From positions 186,001 to 250,000 of the forward strand of contig NZ_JBNCNS010000005.1 of NCBI RefSeq assembly GCF_049847105.1: a stretch of 64,000 bases of DNA. Direction: 5' to 3'. Under the pieces are notes generated by a model, which saw only the letters and a program-made list of their open reading frames with translations, was not told the DNA's origin and did not search any database. The DNA comes from Gordonia sp049847105 (lineage in GTDB: Bacteria; Actinomycetota; Actinomycetes; Mycobacteriales; Mycobacteriaceae). Position numbers and translations under genes: made by a program. This document shows, piece after piece, positions 1 to 7,635 of the stretch (position 1 is the stretch's first letter; each line of letters begins with the position of its first letter).

Positions 1-774
1 ACCGCTATCCACTCCATCGCCGGGACCTTGCGGGCCGGCCATCCACTCATCACCGACGCGCCGTTCGTCGCGCCGCATCACACGACAACGGCAACCGCAT
101 TGCTCGGCGGCGGTACCGGTCTCGCCCGGCCGGGCGCCGTGTCTCGTGCACACCGAGGTGTTCTGTTCCTCGACGAATGTGCCGAGATGGGGGCCAAGGT
201 TCTCGACTCATTACGACAACCGTTGGAAGAAGGCGAGGTCCGTGTCTCGCGACGAGATGGCGTGGCCACCTACCCGTCCCGATTTCAGCTGATCATGGCC
301 GCGAATCCTTGTCCGTGCGCACCTGCACATGACATCGACTGCGTCTGTTCGGCCGTCGCGCGACGTCGATACCTCGGGAAGCTGTCGGGACCGTTGATGG
401 ACCGCGTAGACATCCGGGTTCGTATGGATCCACCCGGGAACACCGCCCTGATGAACTCGGTCGAGGAGCCCAGTGCGACGGTTCGAGAGCGTGTCTCGCA
501 GGCTCGTGCCACCGCAATCGAACGATGGTCGGAGCACGGCTGGCTGACCAATGCGGAGGTGCCGGGGTCCGCGTTGAGGCAGCGATTTCGATTGTCACCC
601 AAGGCACTACGTCCGGTCGAGCTGTTCCTCCGAGACGGGCGAGTGACGGCTCGCGGCGCCGATCGCGCGATCCGCTTGGCGTGGACCTTGGCCGACCTGA
701 AGGGATGTTCCGAGCCGGGTGAGACCGAGATCGCCGAGGCCCTGCTGTACCGGGACCGGAGAGGGCACCGATGA
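1..774 (+). CDS. comM: YifB/ComM-type Mg chelatase-like AAA ATPase, 5' end missing
   Basis: The reading frame is open from base 1, so only the C-terminal ~257 residues are present; the family is usually about 500 residues, so roughly half lies outside the window. Seen: a Walker B-like strand with GVLFLDE, a sensor-type stretch (FQLIMAANPCPC), and a zinc-finger-like group of cysteines (CPC, then CVC) typical of ComM, followed by the Mg-chelatase C-terminal domain ending in a basic tail. In other bacteria ComM is a hexameric helicase that promotes branch migration when incoming single-stranded DNA is integrated. Its stop overlaps the dprA start (ATGA), so the two natural-transformation-type proteins are translationally coupled. 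Family call is firm; a role in DNA uptake in this organism is inferred. Confidence 0.93.
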   Translation, partial: TAIHSIAGTLRAGHPLITDAPFVAPHHTTTATALLGGGTGLARPGAVSRAHRGVLFLDECAEMGAKVLDSLRQPLEEGEVRVSRRDGVATYPSRFQLIMAANPCPCAPAHDIDCVCSAVARRRYLGKLSGPLMDRVDIRVRMDPPGNTALMNSVEEPSATVRERVSQARATAIERWSEHGWLTNAEVPGSALRQRFRLSPKALRPVELFLRDGRVTARGADRAIRLAWTLADLKGCSEPGETEIAEALLYRDRRGHR

Positions 775-1904
775 GCCACCACCTCGACGACGCCGAGCGT
801 CGGGCCTGGGCCTACCTTGCCCGGGTCGCCGAGCCACCGTGCGCCGCACTGGAGGCCCTGTGCGATCTGCTCGGCCCCGCCGAGGCGGCAGCCGCGGTGC
901 GGGCACGTTCGGTTCCCGCCGGTCACCAATTGGTACTCGAGGCCACGGGCGCGCGCGCCGACATCGACACCTCCGCAGAAGACCTGGAGATCGCGGAGCG
1001 GACCGGGGCCAGGCTGGTGACCCGCGACGACGCCGAATGGCCGGGCTGGCCGCTGATGTCGTTGAGTCAGTCGGACACGGCCGCCCGCGGCGGTGAGCCG
1101 TTGGCGTTGTGGGTCCGTGGGCCGAGGCGGCTCGACGAATTGGCGACGACTGGTGTCGCGCTGGTGGGTTCGCGTGCCGCGTCGGGCTATGGCGAACAGG
1201 TCGCGTCGAGCCTCGCGTCCGGACTCGCCGCGGAGAACTGGACAGTGACCTCGGGCGGGGCGTATGGGATCGACGGGGTAGCCCACCGAGCCGCCCTGGC
1301 CTCCGGCGGTTCGACGATGGCGGTCATGGCTTGTGGGATCGATCGCGACTATCCCGCCGGTCACGCACGGTTGCTCGCGGAGATCGCCGACCGGGGCCTG
1401 GTGGTCTCCGAGTACCCGCCTGGCACCACGGCTGCCAAGCATCGTTTCCTCACCCGGAATCGCCTGGTGGCCGCGATGTCCGACGCCGTGGTGGTGGTCG
1501 AGGCGGGACGTCGGTCGGGCGCTGCGAACACTGCCGCGTGGGCTCGGAAACTCGGTCGGCCTCTCGGGGCGGTACCCGGCCCCGTGACGTCGGCGACATC
1601 GATCGGATGTCACCAGATGATCGCCGACGACCTGGCAGTTCTCGTGATCGACACCCGGTCGGTCATCGCGCTCGCCGCTCCCGACGGCACAGGCGACATC
1701 GGCCGCGGCCGAACGCGGTCCACCGATCGCCTCACCGCAGACGAGCAGCGCGTGCACGACGCGTTGCCAGGACGGGGTTCGGTCACGATCGAGGAGATCG
1801 CGTTCTCCGCGGGCCTCGACATCTCGGCAGTACGATCCGCTCTGGCCCGGATGGATGTCACTGGACATGTGGTGAATGACGCGGGAATGTGGCGATTGCC
1901 ATGA
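771..1904 (+). CDS. dprA: DNA-processing protein DprA
   Basis: 377-residue protein of the DprA/Smf family, which loads RecA on incoming single-stranded DNA. Seen: the Rossmann-like core with GSRAASGYG, then TSGGAYGIDGVAHRAAL and the later SGAANTAAWARKLGRP segment, all characteristic of the family; the last ~70 residues resemble the winged-helix tail (EEIAFSAGLDISAVRSALARM). The ATG start shares four bases with the comM stop, which fixes the start. No other competence gene lies nearby, so a role in recombination of foreign or damaged DNA is inferred rather than shown. Downstream lies a gene-poor gap. Confidence 0.95.
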   Translation: MSHHLDDAERRAWAYLARVAEPPCAALEALCDLLGPAEAAAAVRARSVPAGHQLVLEATGARADIDTSAEDLEIAERTGARLVTRDDAEWPGWPLMSLSQSDTAARGGEPLALWVRGPRRLDELATTGVALVGSRAASGYGEQVASSLASGLAAENWTVTSGGAYGIDGVAHRAALASGGSTMAVMACGIDRDYPAGHARLLAEIADRGLVVSEYPPGTTAAKHRFLTRNRLVAAMSDAVVVVEAGRRSGAANTAAWARKLGRPLGAVPGPVTSATSIGCHQMIADDLAVLVIDTRSVIALAAPDGTGDIGRGRTRSTDRLTADEQRVHDALPGRGSVTIEEIAFSAGLDISAVRSALARMDVTGHVVNDAGMWRLP

Positions 1905-1959
1905 GGGAACCGACGGCAGCCGGACGAGAGCACGAACTGTGCGCCCGCCGGCCGCACTG

Positions 1960-2136
1960 TCAGCGAGCGCCCCCCGACACATGCCGGCCGACGATGATCG
2001 GTAGGTCGAGGAAGGTTCGGATGCCGTGGGCGGCGCACAGCGGTCTTATGGCGTGGATGCGGTGGAACCCGAAGTCCGTGAGAGGGTCTCGATTCCACTC
2101 GCTGCTCTGCGACTGATTCGACCGGCCCCATGACAT
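1960..2136 (-). other. Possible small ORF or gene remnant in the dprA-tetR gap
   Basis: A 58-codon ATG-to-TGA frame on the minus strand. Its second half uses mostly G or C in third codon positions, as real genes here do, and has a plausible protein texture (DFGFHRIHAIRPLCAAHG, then RTFLDLPIIVGRH). I do not recognise a family. It could be the tail of a decayed larger gene, because an in-frame stop lies just upstream of the ATG, or a chance frame. No good ribosome-binding site was noted. It is the only protein-like content seen in the 493-bp stretch between dprA and the TetR gene. Confidence 0.22.
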
Positions 2137-2173
2137 CGATCCTCAACGAGTAGTCGGCGCGGGCGACATGCGC

Positions 2174-2228
2174 ATCACCTCAGCAGGACGTCGGCCGCAT
2201 GGTGCGCTCAACGGTCCGCTGAGGTGAT
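2174..2228. terminator. Long stem-loop in the dprA/tetR convergent gap
   Basis: Perfect 11-bp arms ATCACCTCAGC (2174-2184) and GCTGAGGTGAT (2218-2228). A further GGAC/GTCC pairing (2186-2189 with 2214-2217) follows one bulged A, giving about 15 paired bases around a ~24-nt loop. It lies between two converging genes, so a bidirectional terminator is the simplest reading, but no T-tract follows. The rest of the 1905-2397 gap holds nothing else I can support apart from the small ORF noted. Confidence 0.45.
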
Positions 2229-2397
2229 CCTGGTGTCAGGCTTGTTCATGCCCCGCCGCTTTGACGACCCTCCGCGCACGCGCTCGGTCCGGAACCTTCC
2301 CGGCCCCTTCCTCGTGATGATGCAAGCCGACGAGCCATAGGCCGGATATGGGCGACCGTGGGGGCTCCGTGAAGACGATCAGGAGGTAGGAGACCGC

Positions 2398-2961
2398 TCA
2401 GCGTCCGGTGAGCAGGTCGATGAAGATCCGGGTGTCGTCGTCACTCGCCGGGCCGTGGCGCCGGCGCGCGTGCAGGTAGCCGATCCCGGCGTACAGGAGC
2501 GTCGTCGCACGCGCATGTGCCTCCGGCTCGTCGAATCCGAGTTCGCGCATCGTCTCGTGGGCGACGGCGAATATCTGATCGTCGAGTGCGGCCACGGTTT
2601 CCGCCAGGGATTCGTCGGTTTCCGCCCAGGTGCGGACGGCGGCCTCGACCGTCCAGCGTCGAGGGTCGGACACCAGCCGGACCATCGCCTCGATCCGCTG
2701 CACCGGGGGAAGTGTCTGCAGATCGGCCAAGGTCTGCCGCGCCGACTCCTCGACCTTTCGGCAGTGATCGGCGAGCGCCGACATGAGGGCGGCGATATCG
2801 GTGAAGTGCCAGTAGAAGCTACCCTTGGTCACCCCGAGGTGTGCGCACAGTCGCGAGATCTTGATGGCTCCGACGCCCTCGGTGATCAGCAGCTGCATCG
2901 CGGCATCGAGCCAGTCATCCACGGTCAGACGCGATCCGCGTCGAGGGGACGGCTCCGGCAT
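2398..2961 (-). CDS. TetR/AcrR-family transcriptional regulator
   Basis: 187 residues, normal TetR length. The N-terminal third holds the helix-turn-helix: an amphipathic helix with LTVDDWLDAAMQLL, then SRLCAHLGVTKGSFYWHF, the usual recognition-helix ending. The C-terminal two thirds is an all-helical ligand and dimer domain whose ligand cannot be read from sequence. It starts with ATG and is divergent from the siderophore-interacting protein gene across 144 bp, so it may control that gene, itself, or neither; no clear inverted repeat was found close to its own start. Target and ligand are unknown. Confidence 0.9.
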   Translation of the reverse strand: MPEPSPRRGSRLTVDDWLDAAMQLLITEGVGAIKISRLCAHLGVTKGSFYWHFTDIAALMSALADHCRKVEESARQTLADLQTLPPVQRIEAMVRLVSDPRRWTVEAAVRTWAETDESLAETVAALDDQIFAVAHETMRELGFDEPEAHARATTLLYAGIGYLHARRRHGPASDDDTRIFIDLLTGR

Positions 2962-3058
2962 GTTGACCTCGATGGGTTGTGACTGTGTACTGGCAATTCG
3001 ACGAACTGAACTCCCACGTTAGATCACGCCGCGAATACGATGCGCCGGATCTCTTTAC

Positions 3059-3072
3059 TTAGGTTTACCTAA
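3059..3072 (+). promoter_or_regulatory. DtxR/IdeR-type iron box
   Basis: The sequence TTAGGTTTACCTAA is a perfect inverted repeat (TTAGGT, two-base spacer, ACCTAA), matching the outer halves of the known IdeR consensus, though with a shorter centre than the 19-bp form. It lies 33 bp before the start of the siderophore-interacting flavoprotein, where a bound repressor would block transcription when iron is replete. Confidence 0.7.
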
Positions 3073-3105
3073 CGCAGCGTACGGTGGTGCTCGAGAGGAG
3101 GCTTC

Positions 3106-3966
3106 ATGGCCAAACACATGAACATCATGACGGTGCTCCGGCGTGAGCAGCTCAGCCCGCATTTCGTCCGTCTCTACCTCGGTGGCGATGAGTTCGACGA
3201 CTTCACTCCCGACGGCGATCCCGGCACCTGGGATACCGACCTGTACATCAAGATTGCCTTCGGCCCCGATGGGGCGCCATTCCAGGGCGACGTCGACCGC
3301 AAGGAGATGCGGCTGATGCCACCGGCGGAGCAGCCCGTACTGCGGACCTACACCGTGCGCTCGATCGACGTGGACCGCCGCGAGATCGCCGTCGACTTCG
3401 TCGTCCATGGGGACGAGGGCATCGCGGGTCCGTGGGCGGCAACCGTCGAACCCGGTGCGACCGTTCGATTCCTCGGTCCCGGCGGTGGCTATCGGCCGGC
3501 GGCGACGGCTCCCTGGCACCTGTTGGCCAGTGATGAGGCCGGATTACCCGCGGTCGCCGCGGCTCTCGAGGCGCTCCCCGACGACGCTGTCGCAAAGGTG
3601 TTCATCGAGGTCGCCGGTCCCGACGATGAGATCGCACTCACGGCACCGGCGGGTGCGGAGATCGTGTGGGTCCATCGCGGTGGTCCGGCGGGTGAGGTCG
3701 GAGACGGCCGGGCCGGCGACAACGCGCCCCTGATCGCCGCGGTCCGCGACGCCGAATGGCTCGACGGGGAACCGCACGTCTTCATCCACGGCGAGGCGCA
3801 GGCGGTGATGCACAATCTGCGCGCCTACGTGCGCAAGGAACGCGGTGTCGGGGCAAAGAATGCGTCGATCTCCGGTTACTGGCGCCGGGGTCGCACCGAA
3901 GAGGGCTTCCGCGAATGGAAGTCGGAGTTGCGCACTGCCGAGGAGGCCACCGGAGCCGCGGTGTAG
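3106..3966 (+). CDS. Siderophore-interacting protein (FAD-dependent ferric-siderophore reductase)
   Basis: 286 residues of the ViuB/SIP family, cytoplasmic flavoproteins that reduce ferric siderophores to release iron. Seen: an N-terminal FAD-binding barrel containing the flavin motif LRTYTVRSIDVDRR, and a C-terminal NAD(P)H-binding domain ending with the family signature ISGYWRRGRTEEGF. Start ATG has a strong site GAGAGGAG at 3093-3100. A perfect iron box sits just upstream, so iron repression is expected. Synteny agrees: the M. tuberculosis viuB gene (Rv2895c) also lies between dprA and xerC. Divergent from the TetR gene. No siderophore biosynthesis gene is in the window. Confidence 0.92.
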   Translation: MAKHMNIMTVLRREQLSPHFVRLYLGGDEFDDFTPDGDPGTWDTDLYIKIAFGPDGAPFQGDVDRKEMRLMPPAEQPVLRTYTVRSIDVDRREIAVDFVVHGDEGIAGPWAATVEPGATVRFLGPGGGYRPAATAPWHLLASDEAGLPAVAAALEALPDDAVAKVFIEVAGPDDEIALTAPAGAEIVWVHRGGPAGEVGDGRAGDNAPLIAAVRDAEWLDGEPHVFIHGEAQAVMHNLRAYVRKERGVGAKNASISGYWRRGRTEEGFREWKSELRTAEEATGAAV

Positions 3967-4044
3967 CGGCCGGGACGGGCACGATCCGGCAACGGACCGC
4001 GCGCCCGGTTGCGTTCGGCGACGGCGACTAGTTCTGTCGATGCC

Positions 4045-4971
4045 ATGACCGCCGAGTCCGACCCCGCTTCGCCTCACGACGACGGCGTCCTCGACGACTT
4101 CGCCACTTTTCTCACCTACGAGAAGGGGCACAGCGAACACACCGTGCGCGCGTACGTCGCCGACGTCCGCGGACTCGTCGCGTTTGCGGGTGCGCGCGGC
4201 GTGTCCGTCTCGGACATCGACCTGCCGCTGCTGCGGAGTTGGCTCGCCGATCACACGCGCCGCGGCGCGGCGCGGACCTCGATCGCGCGCCGGGCGTCGT
4301 CGGCGAAGGCGTTCTGTGCATGGGCCACCCGCGAGGGTGTGCTCGGCGCCGATCCGTCCACGCGGCTGCAGGCGCCGAAGGCGCACCGGACGTTGCCTGC
4401 AGTGCTCGCACCGGACCAGGCCGCCGCGACGATGCGATCGGTGGCAGGCGGCGCGACGGATGAGGAGCCGCTCGCATTGCGCGACCGGTTGATCGTGGAA
4501 CTGTTGTACGCCAGTGGGATTCGTGTCGGAGAGCTGTGTGGCCTCGATGTCGGCGACGTCGACGCGACGCGACGCGTCCTGCGGGTTACCGGTAAGGGGA
4601 ACAAGGAGCGGACGGTGCCGTACGGGGAGCCGGCCGAAGTGGCGATCGACCGTTGGTTGACTCACGGGCGGCCGGCACTGGCCGGACCGTCGTCGGCGGG
4701 TGCGCTCTTGCTCGGCGCACAGGGCGGTCGGCTCAACCAGCGGATGGCCCGACGCGTGGTCCACCGCGCGGTGGCGGCGGCCGGCGGCCCGGACATGGGG
4801 CCGCACGGACTGCGGCACAGCGCGGCCACCCATCTTCTCGAGGGCGGTGCCGATCTCCGGGTGGTGCAGGAGTTGCTCGGGCATTCTTCGTTGGCGACCA
4901 CACAGCTCTACACCCATGTCAGCGTGGAACGTCTGCGTGCGGTCCATCGGCAGGCGCATCCCCGGGCCTGA
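4045..4971 (+). CDS. xerC: Tyrosine recombinase XerC
   Basis: 308 residues from the chosen ATG, the normal XerC length; an upstream in-frame start at 4009 would add 12 unlikely residues. N-terminal SAM-like core-binding domain (EKGHSEHTVRAYVADVRGL), then the catalytic domain with all expected residues: Arg in SGIRVGELCGL, Lys in TGKGNKERTVP, His and Arg in HGLRHSAATH, His in LLGHSS and the nucleophile Tyr in TTQLYTHVS. With XerD it resolves chromosome dimers at dif. Its position upstream of rpsB matches mycobacteria. The last 53 bases overlap the 3' end of the M23 peptidase gene on the other strand. Confidence 0.93.
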   Translation: MTAESDPASPHDDGVLDDFATFLTYEKGHSEHTVRAYVADVRGLVAFAGARGVSVSDIDLPLLRSWLADHTRRGAARTSIARRASSAKAFCAWATREGVLGADPSTRLQAPKAHRTLPAVLAPDQAAATMRSVAGGATDEEPLALRDRLIVELLYASGIRVGELCGLDVGDVDATRRVLRVTGKGNKERTVPYGEPAEVAIDRWLTHGRPALAGPSSAGALLLGAQGGRLNQRMARRVVHRAVAAAGGPDMGPHGLRHSAATHLLEGGADLRVVQELLGHSSLATTQLYTHVSVERLRAVHRQAHPRA

Positions 4972-5536
4972 TCCCGCCGACGGGTTTCAGCCGGACGCGG
5001 AGTGCGCCGATCAGGGCGAGCGGATTCAGATAGGTGGCCGCTCGGCCCCGGCCCCGGCGAGCGCCCCAGTGCAGGCAGGCCATCGCCGGGCATCCCTCAT
5101 GCCCGGCGATCACCGTGCCGATGACCTCACCGCGCCCTACCGTCGCGCCCTGCCGGACCGAGGCGCGGACCGGCTCGTAGGTGGTGATCAGCGCATCGGC
5201 ATGACGGACCGACACGACTGGACGTCCGGCGACCAGACCGGCGAACTGCACCGTCCCGGGCCCGGCCGCGCGTACGACGCTGCCCGGCGACGTGGAGAGA
5301 TCGACTCCGCGATGACCCGGTTGCCACCGGTGCTCGGGAGGATCGAATCCGCGGATCACCGCAGGCGGCGGGGGCAGTGGCAATCGGAATCGTGGATTAG
5401 CGGCGCCGGCGACGCCCGGCAGCGCATACAGCAGCACGGCAACGATCACGAGCTCGGACAATGCGTACAGGACGATCCCGAACAGACGTTTCCGGCGGCG
5501 CCGTCGAGCCCCGCGGTCGTGGTTGGCCATGAACAT
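4919..5536 (-). CDS. Membrane-anchored M23-family peptidase
   Basis: About 205 residues from the ATG reading MFMANHDRG; a second ATG lies two codons on. The longer open frame upstream lacks protein character. Seen: a very basic N-terminus (GARRRRRKR), one hydrophobic segment (LFGIVLYALSELVIVAVLLYAL) that could be an anchor or uncleaved signal, a proline-rich linker, then the M23 core with PGHRGVDL and, later, ACLHWGARRG. In classic LytM enzymes the second motif is HxH; here it reads CxH, so the catalytic base is changed while a metal ligand is kept. It could be a weak endopeptidase or an activator of other murein hydrolases. Convergent and overlapping with xerC; it precedes rpsB as in mycobacteria. 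Confidence 0.82.
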   Translation of the reverse strand: MFMANHDRGARRRRRKRLFGIVLYALSELVIVAVLLYALPGVAGAANPRFRLPLPPPPAVIRGFDPPEHRWQPGHRGVDLSTSPGSVVRAAGPGTVQFAGLVAGRPVVSVRHADALITTYEPVRASVRQGATVGRGEVIGTVIAGHEGCPAMACLHWGARRGRGRAATYLNPLALIGALRVRLKPVGGIRPGDAPADGPHADVPR

Positions 5537-5625
5537 CTGACGCACCGGCGGCTCGATCGGCTCCCACGGAGATCGCCGCCGGCGGGCCGGCCGTACACGG
5601 TTCGGTCGAACGCCGGGTGGGGATT

Positions 5626-5655
5626 TTGTTTTTCGGCAGGTGACCGGCGTAAACT
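5626..5655 (+). promoter_or_regulatory. Candidate rpsB promoter
   Basis: TTGTTT (5626-5631), an 18-bp spacer and TAAACT (5650-5655) fit a housekeeping sigma-A-type promoter. It would give an rpsB leader of about 200 nt. The gene-free stretch 5537-5860 otherwise holds the small hairpin at 5664-5687 and the ribosome-binding site AAAGG at 5846-5850. Confidence 0.5.
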
Positions 5656-5663
5656 GACCGACG

Positions 5664-5687
5664 CACCTCATCGATTTCGGTGAGGTG
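5664..5687 (+). promoter_or_regulatory. Hairpin at the start of the rpsB leader
   Basis: CACCTCA and TGAGGTG (7 bp each) flank a 10-nt loop. It lies about 9 nt after the proposed -10 element, so it would form at the very 5' end of the rpsB transcript. It could stabilise the mRNA or take part in autoregulation by S2; neither is shown by the sequence. Confidence 0.35.
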
Positions 5688-5860
5688 ACTTCGCGCGCCT
5701 GCGTTGCGAACCGCACATCACCTCGTGAAAGCGGTTCATCACGCCGGGTGGGCGGTCTCGGAAGCGGTCGAGAACTGCGACCCGGGTCCACCACGGCGGC
5801 AGGCGTCAGGATCGGCACCGACCGGTGTCGATGTCAACTGCACACAAAGGAAATGACGAC

Positions 5861-6676
5861 ATGGCTGTCGTGACCATGAAGCAGCTGCTGGACAGCGGCG
5901 CACACTTCGGGCATCAGACCCGCCGTTGGAATCCGAAGATGAAGCGGTTCATCTTCACCGACCGCAACGGCATCTACATCATCGACCTGCAGCAGACGCT
6001 GACCTACATCGACAAGGCGTACGAGTTCGTCAAGGAGACCGTTGCCCACGGCGGCACGATCCTCTTCGTCGGTACCAAGAAGCAGGCGCAGGAGTCGATC
6101 GCCGCAGAGGCCACTCGCGTCGGTATGCCGTATGTGAACCAGCGCTGGCTCGGCGGCATGCTCACCAACTTCTCGACCGTCCACAAGCGCCTCCAGCGCC
6201 TGAAGGAACTCGAGACCATGGAGCAGACCGGTGGCTTCGAGGGTCGCACCAAGAAGGAAATCCTCATGCTGACGCGTGAGAAGAACAAGCTCGAGCGGAC
6301 CCTCGGTGGTATCCGCGATATGGCCAAGGTGCCGTCCGCCGTTTGGGTGGTGGACACCAACAAGGAGCACATTGCTGTCGGTGAGGCACGCAAGCTCAAC
6401 ATCCCGGTCATCGCGATCCTCGACACCAACTGCGATCCGGACCTCGTCGACTACCCGATCCCGGGCAACGACGACGCGATCCGCAGCGCCGCTCTGCTCA
6501 CCCGCGTGGTCGCGTCGGCAGTCGCCGAGGGAGTGCAGGCCCGAGCCGGCCAGTCCTCCGACGATTCCAAGCCGGAAGCAGGCGGCGGCGAGCCGCTGGC
6601 CGAGTGGGAGCAGGAACTTCTCACCCAGGCGACCGCGCCCGCCGGTGGCGAGGCCGGTACCACCCCGGCCCAGTAG
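5861..6676 (+). CDS. rpsB: 30S ribosomal protein S2
   Basis: 271 residues starting MAVVTMKQLLDSGAHFGHQ. Seen: the S2 signatures GAHFGHQTRRWNPKM, then LFVGTKKQAQ and NQRWLGGMLTNF. An upstream in-frame ATG at 5825 was rejected because the S2 family begins at the MAVVTM segment and the site AAAGG lies 10 nt before it. The C-terminal ~40 residues are an Ala/Gly/Glu-rich extension common in actinobacteria. First gene of the rpsB-tsf unit; a GC-rich hairpin separates it from tsf and may reduce read-through. Confidence 0.97.
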   Translation: MAVVTMKQLLDSGAHFGHQTRRWNPKMKRFIFTDRNGIYIIDLQQTLTYIDKAYEFVKETVAHGGTILFVGTKKQAQESIAAEATRVGMPYVNQRWLGGMLTNFSTVHKRLQRLKELETMEQTGGFEGRTKKEILMLTREKNKLERTLGGIRDMAKVPSAVWVVDTNKEHIAVGEARKLNIPVIAILDTNCDPDLVDYPIPGNDDAIRSAALLTRVVASAVAEGVQARAGQSSDDSKPEAGGGEPLAEWEQELLTQATAPAGGEAGTTPAQ

Positions 6677-6690
6677 GAACCAGTCCTGAT

Positions 6691-6723
6691 GCCTCCCCGG
6701 GCCGGGACCCGGCCCGGGGAGGC
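6691..6723 (+). terminator. Perfect 16-bp hairpin between rpsB and tsf
   Basis: Arms GCCTCCCCGGGCCGGG and its exact complement are separated by one base, so the real loop will be 3-5 nt. No T-run follows; the next bases are ATTCGACACT, then the tsf site. Its position inside an operon suggests partial termination or mRNA processing and stabilisation that sets the S2 to EF-Ts ratio. Confidence 0.6.
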
Positions 6724-6756
6724 ATTCGACACTCTCTCTAAGGAGGCTCGCCAACG

Positions 6757-7581
6757 ATGGCGAACTACACCGCAGCCGATGTGAAGCGTCTCCGTGAGCT
6801 CACCGGCTCAGGAATGATGGACTGCAAGAACGCGCTCGCGAACAACGACGGCGACTTCGACAAGGCCGTTGAGGAGTTGCGCATCAAGGGCGCGAAGGAC
6901 GTCGGCAAGCGCGCCGAGCGCTCCACCGCCGAGGGCCTCGTCGCAGCCAAGGACGGCGTGCTGATCGAGCTGAACTCGGAGACCGACTTCGTCGCGAAGA
7001 ACGCCGAGTTCCAGGAACTCGCCGACCAGATCCTCGACGCCGCAGCGGTCGCCAAGACCAGTGACGTGGACGCGCTCAAGACGGCGGCACTGGGTGGCGG
7101 CACCGTGGACGAGGCCGTCGCCGCACTGTCGGCCAAGATCGGCGAGAAGCTCGAATTGCGTCGGGTCGCCTACTACGACGGGCCTGTTGCCGTGTACCTG
7201 CACAAGCGTGCATCCGACCTGCCACCGGCCGTCGGCGTGCTGGTGTCCTACACCGGTGAGGGCGACGCTGCTGCGGAGGCCGCGCGAGGCGCCGCCATGC
7301 AGGTCGCCGCGCTGCGTGCGAAGTACGCAACCCGTGACGAGGTGCCCGCCGACGTGGTGGAGAACGAGCGCCGCATCGCCGAGCAGACCGCGAAGGAAGA
7401 GGGCAAGCCCGAGCAGGCGCTGCCGAAGATCGTCGACGGCCGCGTCAACGGCTTCTACAAAGATGTCGTGCTGCTCGACCAGCCGTCGGTGCAGGACTCC
7501 AAGAAGACCGTCAAGGCTCTTCTCGACGAAGCGGGCGTGACCATCAACGGGTTCACGCGCTTCGAGGTCGGCCAGTCCTGA
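6757..7581 (+). CDS. tsf: Elongation factor Ts
   Basis: 274 residues, the usual actinobacterial length. EF-Ts exchanges GDP for GTP on EF-Tu. Seen: the N-terminal UBA-like domain with VKRLRELTGSGMMDCKNAL, the core segment LIELNSETDFVAKN, and the second half with AVYLHKRASDLPPAVGVLV. Start ATG has a strong site AGGAGG at 6741-6746. Follows rpsB after an 80-bp spacer that holds a hairpin, and ends just before a perfect terminator shared with the opposite-strand MFS gene. Confidence 0.97.
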   Translation: MANYTAADVKRLRELTGSGMMDCKNALANNDGDFDKAVEELRIKGAKDVGKRAERSTAEGLVAAKDGVLIELNSETDFVAKNAEFQELADQILDAAAVAKTSDVDALKTAALGGGTVDEAVAALSAKIGEKLELRRVAYYDGPVAVYLHKRASDLPPAVGVLVSYTGEGDAAAEAARGAAMQVAALRAKYATRDEVPADVVENERRIAEQTAKEEGKPEQALPKIVDGRVNGFYKDVVLLDQPSVQDSKKTVKALLDEAGVTINGFTRFEVGQS

Positions 7582-7594
7582 CCTGTTGACCAGA

Positions 7595-7635
7595 AGACGA
7601 CCCCGCGTCACCGCTCAGGTGACGCGGGGTCGTCT
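7595..7635. terminator. Perfect 18-bp stem terminator shared by tsf and the MFS gene
   Basis: Arms AGACGACCCCGCGTCACC (7595-7612) and its exact complement (7618-7635) surround the 5-nt loop GCTCA. It lies just after tsf and covers the stop and last codons of the opposite-strand MFS gene, whose stop is at 7608-7610. A bidirectional terminator is the natural reading. There is no long T-tract, as is usual for actinobacteria. Confidence 0.75.

Noticed and set aside
2248..2343. A short plus-strand frame in the dprA-tetR gap
   Set aside because: About 31 codons with no ribosome-binding site and no protein texture.
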